Shown: piece by piece, positions 27,001-35,100 of the stretch
Layout of the letters: every line of letters begins with the position of its first letter
Position numbering within the stretch: the first letter of the stretch is position 1
Made by a program: the position numbers and the translations under genes
NCBI GenBank assembly: GCA_034506395.1
Contig: JAPDPQ010000015.1
Location: 1-64,000 of the forward strand
Direction: 5' to 3'
From: a candidate division KSB1 bacterium
GTDB taxonomy: Bacteria; Zhuqueibacterota; Zhuqueibacteria; Thermofontimicrobiales; Thermofontimicrobiaceae
DNA: 64,000 nucleotides
Notes under the pieces: generated by a model
The model's input: the letters and a program-made list of their open reading frames with translations, nothing else
Told to the model about the DNA's origin: nothing
Database searches by the model: none

Positions 27001-29865
27001 AGAGATAATTACATTGACGCCACCTGCAATCGCCAGGCTGGATTCTCCATTGCGAAGGCTTTGCACCGCCAAATGAATGGCCGAAAGCGACGAAGAACAA
27101 GCTGTGTCCAATGCAATGCTTGGCCCCTTTAGATCCAAAAGATATGAAAGTCGATTCGCGGCGATGCTGAAGGCATTACCAGTTCCAGTATAGGCATCAA
27201 TCAGGGAATGATCGCGATACAATGAAGCCGTGTAATCATCATTGCTGATCCCGATAAATACGCCGGTATCGCTTCCGGCCAAGCGCTCTGGGATGATGCC
27301 GGCGTGTTCCAAAGCCTCCCAGGTCACTTCTAACAGCAAACGCTGCTGAGGATCCATTCGGCTCGCTTCTTGGGCCGAAATGCCGAAAAACTGCGGATCG
27401 AATTGATCGATTTGCTTCAAAAATCCGCCATCACGGATGACCATTTTTCCCGGCACGTCGGGATTCGAATCATAAAACGCGTCGCGATCCCAGCGATCTT
27501 CTGGCACAGCAGTAATGGCATCCCCTCCATCCACTAACAATTCCCAGAATTCTTCTGGATTATCGGCGCCAGGAAAGCGACAGGCCATTCCAATAATAGC
27601 GATGGGTTCTGTATCCATGGACTTGATGGTTTTCGGCTTCGCAGCACCTACATCCCCAGTTTCTTCTGCAGCCAAAAACATTGCCAGAGATTCGATCGTT
27701 GGATAATCCCAAACCAGTGTTGGCGACAGCTTTCGTCCCAACCACTCCTCCAGATCGCCCACCAATCCCACCGCTTGAGCTGAGTCCAACCCAAAGCTGA
27801 CGAAGGGCTCTTGAATGCTAATTTCTGAAGCATTGATGCCAAGGTTTTCAGCAATTTTCGATACTAACCACGATTCGATGGCTGAGACTGTTGGACTTTT
27901 CAGTTTTGAGCTTGCTGGGACTATCTCTGATGAAGGCACAGGCTCAGGAGCATGCTCATGTTCAGCCACAATTGTCTCGACTGAGATATCGGTCTGCATA
28001 GGCCCAGAAGCCCGCCATTCAGCTACGACTTGAAGCTTTCCTTCCAAAAACTCATTTTTCGTGGCACGTCGCTGGATCTTCCCGCTCGAAGTTTTCGAGA
28101 TGCTCCGCGGCTTGATCAACACAATAGCATACGCCTGCAATTCATGGGCTTCTGTGACACTGCGTCGGATTGCATGAATTACCGCTTCTGCGTTGAGCTT
28201 TTTCGGATTACGCACTTCCACTACGATGACCAGTCGTTCCTGGCCTTCAATTTCCACAGAAAACGCCGCACTACAGCCAGGTCTCAAATCAGGATGACAA
28301 TTTTCGACGGTAAATTCAATGTCCTGAGGATAGTGGTTTCTGCCTCGGATAATGATCAAATCTTTGATACGACCGGTGATGAAAAGCTCACTGCCTTTCA
28401 AATACCCCATATCCCCGGTTCGAAGGAAATATCGACCTTCCTTCCCCTTAATTTGCGCTTTAAAAGTCTCCTCCGTCTCTTCAGGACGATTCCAATATCC
28501 CTTAGCGACACTTGTTCCAGAGACCCAGATCTCCCCGATTTCATTGGGCCGACATTCCTCGAGCGTCTCGGGATTCACAATCGCGATGATCTGATCGCCA
28601 TAAGTATGGCCGCAGCCCACAGCTAATTGGCTATCGTTCTGGCCTGGCAAGCTCTCAACGAATCGATTGTTCTTCAGTTCAGATTTTTTGATGGTCACGA
28701 TAACTGGCGGATCGGCACTGTTGCCACCTGAGACGAATAGAGTGGCTTCAGCCAAGCCGTAGCAAGGATAAAATGCCTCACGTCGAAAACCGCATGGGGC
28801 AAATGTATTGGTAAACCGATCGATGGTTTCTGGGCGAACTGGTTCAGCGCCGCTGAAAGCAACCTTCCAATGCCCCAATGAGAGTTTTTCTTTTTGCTCT
28901 GGGGTTATTTTTCTAGCACAAAGGTCATACGCGAAATTTGGGCCGCCACTGATCACCTGTGCGTTCTTGATGCGAGAAATCGCGTTGAGCCATCGCAACG
29001 GTCGTTGCAAAAAATCGATGGGTGACATGAGCGTACAAGGAAATCCCCCATAAAGTGGTTGCAAGACCCCTCCGATCAAGCCCATATCATGATAAATTGG
29101 CAGCCAAATAACTCCCTCGCAATCAGGTGTGAAAGCAAATCCCTCATAGATCAATGCTAAGTTGTATAACAAATTTTCATGGCTCAGCATCACGCCTCGG
29201 GGCATACCGGTTGATCCGGAAGTGTACTGAAGGAATGCCAGGGTATCCTTATTGATGTTTGGTTCTTTCCAATCCTCCGCCAGATCATTTTTTATATCCT
29301 CTGTGGATAACCATTGAAGTTCGCTCAGATCTTTGGCATTTAGAATTGCCGATCGTTGCGATAAGAATGTTCCGAGCGCACTGCCAAATTTTTTGAAGAA
29401 AGGTACCTTTTCAAGAGAATCGGTCACCTTAGAACCGATCCTCATGATTTTGATCATGGATAAGATCGAATCATTCGTCAATACCAAAGCTGCTTGCGCA
29501 TCCCGCGCAATCGCTTGCAAACGCGGCAAGGTTCGATTCAATCGGGTCGGATCCGGCGGGTAGGCTGGAACGGCAGTAACCCCAGCGTACAAGCACCCGA
29601 AGAAAGCAGTAATATACTCGATCCCTGGAGGATAGATTAACAAAGCTCGCTCACCAGTAGCACCTATCGATTGAAGCCAGGCCCCCAGAGCTCTTGCGCG
29701 TCGGTCCAGGTCACCATAGGTCATCAAAATATCCTTCTCTTCCCCATCTTGCAGATACGTATAAGCCCGCTGATGCGCAAAATGGGTCGTTCGCCAACGC
29801 AACAATTCGACCAATGTCCTTGGTTCAAAATTCACCCCGCCAAAAACCTTTGAATGAATCGACAT
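21088..29865 (-). CDS. Starter protein FAAL-ACP-KS-AT-DH-ER-KR-ACP
   Basis: This protein of about 2925 residues starts the assembly line. Residues 10-600 are a fatty acyl-AMP ligase (FAAL), with YTSGSTGMPRG near 218, FLRTGDMGY and GRIKDLIIIRG. It activates a free fatty acid as acyl-adenylate and loads it on the first ACP (GLDSAQAV, Ser near 693). A fully reducing PKS module follows: KS Cys in TACSSSL (922), AT GHSVGEY (1372) with HAFHSPLME (malonyl-type), DH HHRVFGMPIFP (1683) and LLDGGFQ (1857), ER TATGGVGLAA (2332), KR TGAFGGLG (2526) with LDD, and ACP FDSLMAIEL (2836). The tail LADLSDAEVEALLEAKL resembles the tails of the NRPS and the shorter PKS. I chose the ATG at 29865 with GGAAGGGG upstream; a GTG two codons earlier is possible. 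The acetyltransferase gene lies 50 bases upstream on the same strand. Confidence 0.95.
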   Translation of the reverse strand: MSIHSKVFGGVNFEPRTLVELLRWRTTHFAHQRAYTYLQDGEEKDILMTYGDLDRRARALGAWLQSIGATGERALLIYPPGIEYITAFFGCLYAGVTAVPAYPPDPTRLNRTLPRLQAIARDAQAALVLTNDSILSMIKIMRIGSKVTDSLEKVPFFKKFGSALGTFLSQRSAILNAKDLSELQWLSTEDIKNDLAEDWKEPNINKDTLAFLQYTSGSTGMPRGVMLSHENLLYNLALIYEGFAFTPDCEGVIWLPIYHDMGLIGGVLQPLYGGFPCTLMSPIDFLQRPLRWLNAISRIKNAQVISGGPNFAYDLCARKITPEQKEKLSLGHWKVAFSGAEPVRPETIDRFTNTFAPCGFRREAFYPCYGLAEATLFVSGGNSADPPVIVTIKKSELKNNRFVESLPGQNDSQLAVGCGHTYGDQIIAIVNPETLEECRPNEIGEIWVSGTSVAKGYWNRPEETEETFKAQIKGKEGRYFLRTGDMGYLKGSELFITGRIKDLIIIRGRNHYPQDIEFTVENCHPDLRPGCSAAFSVEIEGQERLVIVVEVRNPKKLNAEAVIHAIRRSVTEAHELQAYAIVLIKPRSISKTSSGKIQRRATKNEFLEGKLQVVAEWRASGPMQTDISVETIVAEHEHAPEPVPSSEIVPASSKLKSPTVSAIESWLVSKIAENLGINASEISIQEPFVSFGLDSAQAVGLVGDLEEWLGRKLSPTLVWDYPTIESLAMFLAAEETGDVGAAKPKTIKSMDTEPIAIIGMACRFPGADNPEEFWELLVDGGDAITAVPEDRWDRDAFYDSNPDVPGKMVIRDGGFLKQIDQFDPQFFGISAQEASRMDPQQRLLLEVTWEALEHAGIIPERLAGSDTGVFIGISNDDYTASLYRDHSLIDAYTGTGNAFSIAANRLSYLLDLKGPSIALDTACSSSLSAIHLAVQSLRNGESSLAIAGGVNVIISPERNISFSHARMLAPDGRCKSFDASADGYVRGEGCGVIILKRLSDALAHGDRILALIRGSAVNHDGKTNGISAPSGRAQQAVILQALANANIKPEQMGYIEAHGTGTSLGDPIELEALAAVHRHRPKDQPCIIGCVKANIGHLESAAGIAGVIKVVLALQNELIPKQLHFQRINPYFDIDNSPLRIATEPIFWKAGEGRRIAGVSSFGFGGTNAHVVIEEALKPKAAIDQPERSVHILMLSAKTEAALNELAKRYQRYFQKHPGINIGDACFSANTGRSLFTHRLAVVGNSIEEFCDRLAAFADGKEEIGVHWGVVRSERRSKIAFLFTGQGSEYVGMGRELYQTQPTFKEALDQCDEILRSDLPVPLLSVIFSTNDQQAALIHETQYAHISLFALQYALAQLWRSWGIEPDYVYGHSVGEYVAACVAGFFSLEDGLKLVAMRARLIQSLPRNGEMAVIFASKERIAETVEPYQDKVAIAAINGPENIVISGEREAVMTVVELLAGDGINSRHLKVSHAFHSPLMEPILDEFEQFASEIQHKSPRVPMISNLNGHILGPWEIPDARYWRRHLRETVQFAAAMQALADERCDIFLEIGPNPILLGMGRRCLPDSSAKWLPSLRENKNDWQVMLDSLAQLAVTGAAIDWNSFDADYVRSKVSLPTYPFQRQRYWIEEAKPLKAPILGSASIQSTGPIIHPLLHSLLRSPALKDTVFESRLSLSNLTWLAHHRVFGMPIFPAAAYLDMALAAAQQLFGTQNYQISNVAILEPMAFSNGEPRNVQMIIRSSDQPSKQFQIYSSTLTNSGTVDSWKLHAIGSLLNLNEKPQDTQERTDLETIRMRCNEAIDPKSYYQKLQHLGLKYGHSFQTIRQLWKGVHEVLGRIELEETASADLTSHHLHPALLDGGFQMVGAIISEAEDWIYLPIGLERMQLVRKPDERLWCHVLWRNSGTSNSEIIESDLNFYNDAGHLVAQVDGLSLKKTTLSSLASVSEARLNQWLYHIEWRKVERPKMAEQLQSSIAGRWLLFITEKELTAKFVQELQSQIETSYIVTPGDRLTKLADDRWQIDPQNLADYQQLIGELVSAEGKPLQGIIYLWGLPESLTGDVLSVCSSMLYLVQALEKVKPRRFPQLWLITRGAQPVDSTAALIDLNGSALWGLARVIALEHPELKPISIDLDPNSEIIDYTALAGEIQANDAEDQVALRDGNRYVPRLASIAQPEARTERAVPADQPFQLTITERGMLDNLRFQPMTRQKPGPGQVEIQVKAIGQNFRDVLNALNLYPGDPGPLGGECSGEISAIGEGVTGFKIGDAVIAIAPGCFASHVITEANWVVKKPIHWSFEQAATIPIAFLTAYYALQKLGKMSAGEKVLIHTATGGVGLAAIQLAKNIGAEIFTTAGNSQKREFLKSLGIEHVMDSRSLSFADEILKVTQGKGVDIVLNTLSGEYIPKGLSVLAKQGRFLEIGKIGIWSPQQVKNFRSDVAYFTIALDDLLYQDSRSVMLMLEELMEQFNLGKLQPLHHHVFSMDQVVDAFRWMEQARHIGKVVVRQDRSFGERTLVIRGDASYLITGAFGGLGLMIARWLVEHGARHLILADILQPSEAAEQSIAELTERGAVVTKFIGDIAQPSAFEQLKRMLDPTQSSSLPSLAGVIHLAGKLDDGVILQQDRDKLAQVLAPKVAGSYNLHQMTKQMALDFFVMFSSVAAIFGSPGQANYAAANAFMDGLAHHRRAIGLPAISINWGPWAKVGTAGQLDHQDRQRYESIGFDLIPPELGLKVLEKLISQPLPQIAVLPVNWSRFLKQFPADRVPGLFADFVSTGKPSSPETMVSQSDFLERLRRTAPKDRKELLVGQLQKEVIRILGLDASYPVDIRKPLKEMGFDSLMAIELKNAISASVKTDLSVTLIFDYPTIESLADYLIEHIFEADAHIKTSQPTLTRDQFESKEIEDLADLSDAEVEALLEAKLAALEM

Positions 29866-29915
29866 ATTCACCCCTTCCTCAACTTTAAGCGAGATAATCT
29901 TCAGCTATGGAAGAT

Positions 29916-30632
29916 TTATTCTGCGATATAGCTCATTCTTAGAACATCGTAATATTGACCATCAAAACAGCACTCCTGCCGCAAAATTCCTTCAACTTTA
30001 AACCCGAGTTCCTCATTCATTTTGATGGTCCGAATATTCATATCAATGGAATTCAAGTAGATCTTCTTCAACTTCATGCCCGCCACGCCATATTGCATCC
30101 AAAGTTTCAATGCTTCTTGTAAAAATCCTCTACCCCTATATTCTGGTACAGCAATCAGCCCTCGAAGCTCTGCTTTTCGCAGCAGCATATCATAACCCAA
30201 AAAACCAGCGACCCCAATAACAAAGTCCTCCTCGTTGTTCAGCGTGATCATCCCAAGAACATTAGTTTCATCAGTCAAAAATGTGCCAGCTTCAATTTTA
30301 GTAGCGGTCGGCCAATGAATTAAAAAATGTTGATGCTCTTGCATTGCCAACCACCTCTTTAGCGTCGGGATATCTTGATCTTTTATGAACGGACGGATTC
30401 GAACATTTTTGCCAATCAATGGAAAGTTGACTTCTACGTCCATTGAATAAACAACTGGAGCGCCCTTAGGTATGGAAGCCTGATAGCCATTCTTCATGGA
30501 AAGGTCCAGGAGAATATTGACAAATCTCAAATAATCCACCTGGCGAAACCCATATTGAGCTGTTTCGCGAAATAGGCTTCTCGCGACTGCCTCAATTGTG
30601 GCATTCGGGATCGATTCGCCGCTCACATTCAT
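29916..30632 (-). CDS. GNAT-family N-acetyltransferase, first gene of the biosynthetic operon
   Basis: This 238-residue protein has a GNAT fold of the RimJ/RimL type in its C-terminal two thirds: VRIRPFIKDQDIP near residue 75, the acetyl-CoA loop motif EYRGRGFLQEAL near 165, and NIRTIKMNEELGFKVEGILRQE near 200. The first 60-70 residues are a mainly helical extension (SIPNATIEAVARSLFRE) that I do not recognise; it is longer than usual for this family. The gene lies about 50 bases upstream of the FAAL-PKS gene on the same strand and is probably cotranscribed. It may acetylate an amine of the product or act as self-protection; both are inferences from context. The substrate is unknown. The binding site before the ATG is weak (GAGAT). 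Confidence 0.8.
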   Translation of the reverse strand: MNVSGESIPNATIEAVARSLFRETAQYGFRQVDYLRFVNILLDLSMKNGYQASIPKGAPVVYSMDVEVNFPLIGKNVRIRPFIKDQDIPTLKRWLAMQEHQHFLIHWPTATKIEAGTFLTDETNVLGMITLNNEEDFVIGVAGFLGYDMLLRKAELRGLIAVPEYRGRGFLQEALKLWMQYGVAGMKLKKIYLNSIDMNIRTIKMNEELGFKVEGILRQECCFDGQYYDVLRMSYIAE

Positions 30633-32153
30633 AAAAGGATCTCATTGATAAAAATTCGGGAGTAGTAGTCAAATAAGTGGATCAGCCATCCTGACGAAAA
30701 CCAACCTATAATAGAACCATGATTAAGAAATTGCGTAAATATTGGAAGCAAAATGAATTTCATTTTTCATAAAACAAACAAAAAGCTTATCCAGCTCACT
30801 TTATTCTTCGCTCGCCCAATCGCTTGTTAGCACCGATAGAAAAATCTTTGAAAAAAGAATGCGGCAAATGTATCTACAAAGCATTATTTTGAAACCTGAA
30901 AATCTAAAATGAAAAGTATTATTCAAAAATTGCCGCACGAAACTCACGAAAGGAAACGAAAATTATTCTTTGAGATTACCTTCTTGTATTATTCCGTGTT
31001 TTTCGTAGGACAAAAATTTGTTGCTTGCCTCGCTTGAGTTCATTTTAGAATTTTAGGCGCAAATTGATCTGTATGAAAACTGATCTGAAGATGACTCATC
31101 CGCAAATTCGTCCTCAAGCAAGAAGCTGAGGGATAAAGAGCGCAGCACTGTAGGACCAATGAGGCGATTGCGTAGGGCTCCAAAACAAGTAAATTACCTA
31201 TTCGTAATTCCAGAATACAATTTTATTTCGAAAGCTTTGGAAAAAAGCGTCAAAACACCAAATCGAAAATAATTGGGATTGATCTTGGGTCAAGCTTATT
31301 AGAAAAATTTGTCTTTCCAGATTCAGCAATCTTGAGCGATCGCTGGTAATTCTGGGCATAATTAATAAAAAAGAAGATGATTTAAGGCTCAAGAAAATGT
31401 TATTTTTTTTACGCGAATTTGATCAGTGGCAGGTATATTACCAGCAGAAAGCGAAAAAGCAAGCTCAGATAAAATGCCTGTGATTGATCAGCCTAACCAC
31501 TGGATTCGCAATTGTTAACCGCGAAATTTTTGCAGATCGAAAATTCTGATATAAGGCAAGCATAAAACAATTGCCTTTTCGCTTCAGTTTTTGTATGATA
31601 TGATGTCGATATTATTCATCGAGCACTGAACGAGGGGGACTTTATCATTTATCGTTATTTTAGAATTGAGCGCGTGCCAATGAGTTAACTCATTCAACTG
31701 CCTCTAATACATGCCATGAAACGATAATGCAGCCGAAATACCTATCGAGATGCGCCAATATGCATCACCCTTCTTGATGGCTGAGAAAAATTTAGTGCAT
31801 CCCCCCTCTTTCCGATTGCGGGATAGCTTTAACAATTACCAACAACAATCATTCATTTCCAATCAGAAAAACAATCGAGTTAATGAATGCTAGTGATCAG
31901 ATCTTTGGTCTCACAGCAATCTGGAAGCAGTTTATAATATCAATCGGTGCGAGCTGGCAGTGATGATTATGGCGGTAGGAAATCCAGGTATCATTTTGCG
32001 AGGTTAGCATCTGATCGGCATGCAACAAGTTTGAATCAAATAGCAAAAAACCTTGAATGAAGGAGGTGATGCGACAAAGAGCTATCAAGAATTGCTTAAT
32101 CCTATAACTCACAGACAACAGAATTGGTCAATAATCGCAGATGGAGGACCAAG
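30633..32153. other. Long non-coding stretch between divergent genes
   Basis: About 1.5 kb of A+T-rich sequence separates the leftward biosynthetic operon from the rightward secreted-protein gene. I saw no convincing gene. Short open frames at 31198-31392 and 31897-32118 (minus) lack ribosome binding sites and protein-like composition. It should contain the promoters of both transcripts, but I could not place a -35/-10 pair. TATAAT occurs at 31933-31938 without a good -35. AAGGAGGTGAT at 32060-32070 is listed separately. Confidence 0.55.
32060..32070 (+). promoter_or_regulatory. Eleven-base perfect match to the anti-Shine-Dalgarno sequence
   Basis: AAGGAGGTGAT pairs along its whole length with the usual 3' end of 16S rRNA. 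It lies about 84 bases before the start of the secreted protein. The only ATG close by (32069-32071) overlaps the site itself and opens a 12-codon frame ending at 32107. The site could serve a leader peptide or act as a ribosome standby site, or it may be chance. Confidence 0.3.
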
Positions 32154-35100
32154 ATGAACAAGAAAGTTCTTGTACTATTGCTCATGGTAATGGTAGTGGG
32201 AGTGTTTTCGGTCAAAGCTGCTGAAGACCCGAAAGGGCTGAAAGAATTGACCGAGAAGGCGGAAACTATCATAGTGGGCAAAGTGGATCGACAGACGTCA
32301 CAGTGGGATGAAAATCATCAAATGATCTATACCACCGTGACGGTTAATGTCAAAGAATATTTGAAAGGTGAAGAGAACGTCAAAACCCAAGCGATCCGGC
32401 TTCCTGGGGGCAAGGTTGGTGATGTCCACCTCCGAGTGAGTGGAGTACCAAGCTTCGAAAATGGAGAAGAAGCATTGCTATTTCTCAATTCTTCCCCAGA
32501 AAATGGGAAAGAAAAAGTGATCACTGGGTGGAGCAAAGGTAAGGTTAAGCTGGACGGGAAAACAGAAGGGGTTGCGACCGTCGCCAAGATCAAACAAATT
32601 CTCGGAAAATCGGGCAATAAGCTCCAGATGCCAGAGCGGATTCAATTCCCGGAACCGAATTTGTTGGTCAATCGGGCAAAGAAATACAAACCATCCCAGG
32701 GGCATATCCCCAGCGACGAATCCGAAACAGAGGATGGCGACTGGGGATGGAAGTGCGTTTGGGGTGATAATTTTGAGCATGGCTTCCCAGGCACTGACTG
32801 GATCCTGGCTCGAAATGGCAATCCTGGCGTGCATAATGGCTATACCTGGGGTCTTACGGATGTCAACCCATATGACGGGAACTACGCGGTGTGGTGTGCT
32901 CAAACCAATATGTTTCCAGATAATCCAGACCTGCAAGCTGGGACGGATAACTATCCCAATAACACCTTTGCCTGGATGATCGCTGGACCGTTTGATTTGA
33001 GCGATGTTTATTCCGCGAAGCTGACCTTCAAAATTGATCAGACCGTTGAACCATTCCGCAATGTTCCACCAGCAGACAATAGCTATATTGGTCCGTTGGA
33101 TCGCACTGGGGTTGGCTTTTCCATCGATGGCGTTTGGTTCCAGATCACAGAGCAACCCGAATATCAGTGGATTTACCATTCCACTGGTGGCTATATCCAT
33201 TATGAGATCAATATTGAAAATGTGATTGGGCCATTGTGGGACAAAACTCAAGTCTGGGTCTGCTTTATTTTCATGAGTGACTACCAAATTACTGATAAAG
33301 GGACCTGGATTGATAATGTGAAAATTAAAAAGTATGTCCCCCAGGAAATGCATCCTGAAGTGATGTCAGTTGTGCCGCTGAAGCAATCGGCTGGTACTGG
33401 AAAGACGATCAAGATCCTAGGAAACAACTTTGGCGATTTCAATGACGGGAATCCCGACACCAAAGTAGAGTTCTTCGGTGGATTCTACTGGTGGGGAGAC
33501 TCCATCTGGATTCCAGCGACCACTTTTAGTCATTGGAACAACACAAAGATCATCTGCGATGTTCCGGCTGGTGCGAGCAGTGGGAAATTGCGACTCAGAC
33601 GACCCAAAGAGGGCGTCGCCTATCACAAATTTGATGTGTCGTTCGGCTATTGTGGTTCGAAATGGTATCCTGGCGTTGGGACCGCACTTGGCACGGATTA
33701 CCCCATCATCCCGTTTAAGATTAACGCGCCACATGCTATTGCCTTCATGGACATCATCAACAGTGCGGAAACATGGAACGTCCAAGGCAATGCCATGGTG
33801 CATCTCCAGTTTGCTGGTCCTTCCAGCAAGGCGCATGCTGCGTTTGATGGCGAAAACACCGTGCTGTTTGATTATTATACTTTCCCTGGTTCGCCCAGCA
33901 CGACCTACCTCTGGACCGATGGATCAGGACATATTCTCGAAGCAGACATCGTGCTGAACACCTTGTATGCGTGGGCTCATGATGCTGCCTCAGCCTCTTC
34001 CCCGGCGAGTATGGTTATCAGCAATTGGGCGACCCATGAGTTTGGCATTTTGCTGGGCCTCACCAATCTTTACGGTTGGAATGATCGGGAAAAAACGATG
34101 TTCGGTTTCACCTGCTGGGATCATGTCGAATCATACTTCCTGGATGAACACGCTGCTGATCTCCATCCTGAGGATATAGAAGGCCTAAAATGGATCTATA
34201 GCGACGCTTTCGATGTGGCTTTTACGGCCTATCCCAATGTCGGGGTGAGTCCGCTCAACGTCTCATTCACCAACAAGACCCGGAGCAAATATCCGATCGC
34301 AAGCTATCACTGGGAGTTTGGGAATGGTCAAACCAGCAGCCAACAAAATCCAACAGTCGTATTCACCGCTCCTGGTGATGCGAGCTTCGATGTCACGCTG
34401 ACCGTTACCGATGTGAATGGCAATTCAAAATCTGCAACGGTCCCTGGGCTCATCAAACTGAACCAGCGGCTTGCAGCGGGCATTAATGCAGAGCCAACTG
34501 TGGGATTCGGACCGCTCACTGTTCGCTTCCAGAACCGAACAATTGGCGACGCTGAAACGTTCTTGTGGGATTTTGGCGACGGGACGACCAGCACCGAGCG
34601 GAACCCGGTTCATACTTATGCTGAACCTGGCATCTATTCCGTCTCGCTGACCTCTAGTGCTGGCGGCTTCAGCCATACCGAATCTGTTGCCGGCTTAATC
34701 GAAGTCTACGACGATATGGAACACTTGGGGCTCACCTATTTAAGCTTGGTGCAACATGATGGTGAGACCTGGCGCGGCGAAGAATGGGATAACGCCATCG
34801 ACCAAACCACTTTCCACACCATTGGAACCGTAAATGTCAAAGGCGATCATCCCTGGGCAATATTCACTTTCGATGACGGCTTCGCCCGCACCATTCATAA
34901 GGTGAGATTGATGACCGACACCGGTTTGGAAGGAAAGCGCGATGACTGGGTGAAAGATTTCACCATCGCTGTTTCCATGGATGGAGAAAATTTCACTGAT
35001 GTCGGCACGTTCCGAAAAACCGGAGGCGGCTGGGAAGATTTCTCTTTCGATCCAATCCAAGCGCTATTCGTGAAGCTCACCTGCGAAGCAGGCGCCCATC

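Noticed and set aside
31198..31392. Small minus-strand gene in the long spacer (also 31897-32118)
   Set aside because: No binding site, no domain and skewed composition; the region is A+T-rich and likely to give chance frames.
34021..34200. Active matrixin metalloprotease
   Set aside because: Two of the three expected His ligand positions are Ile and Asn, so an active zinc site is unlikely.
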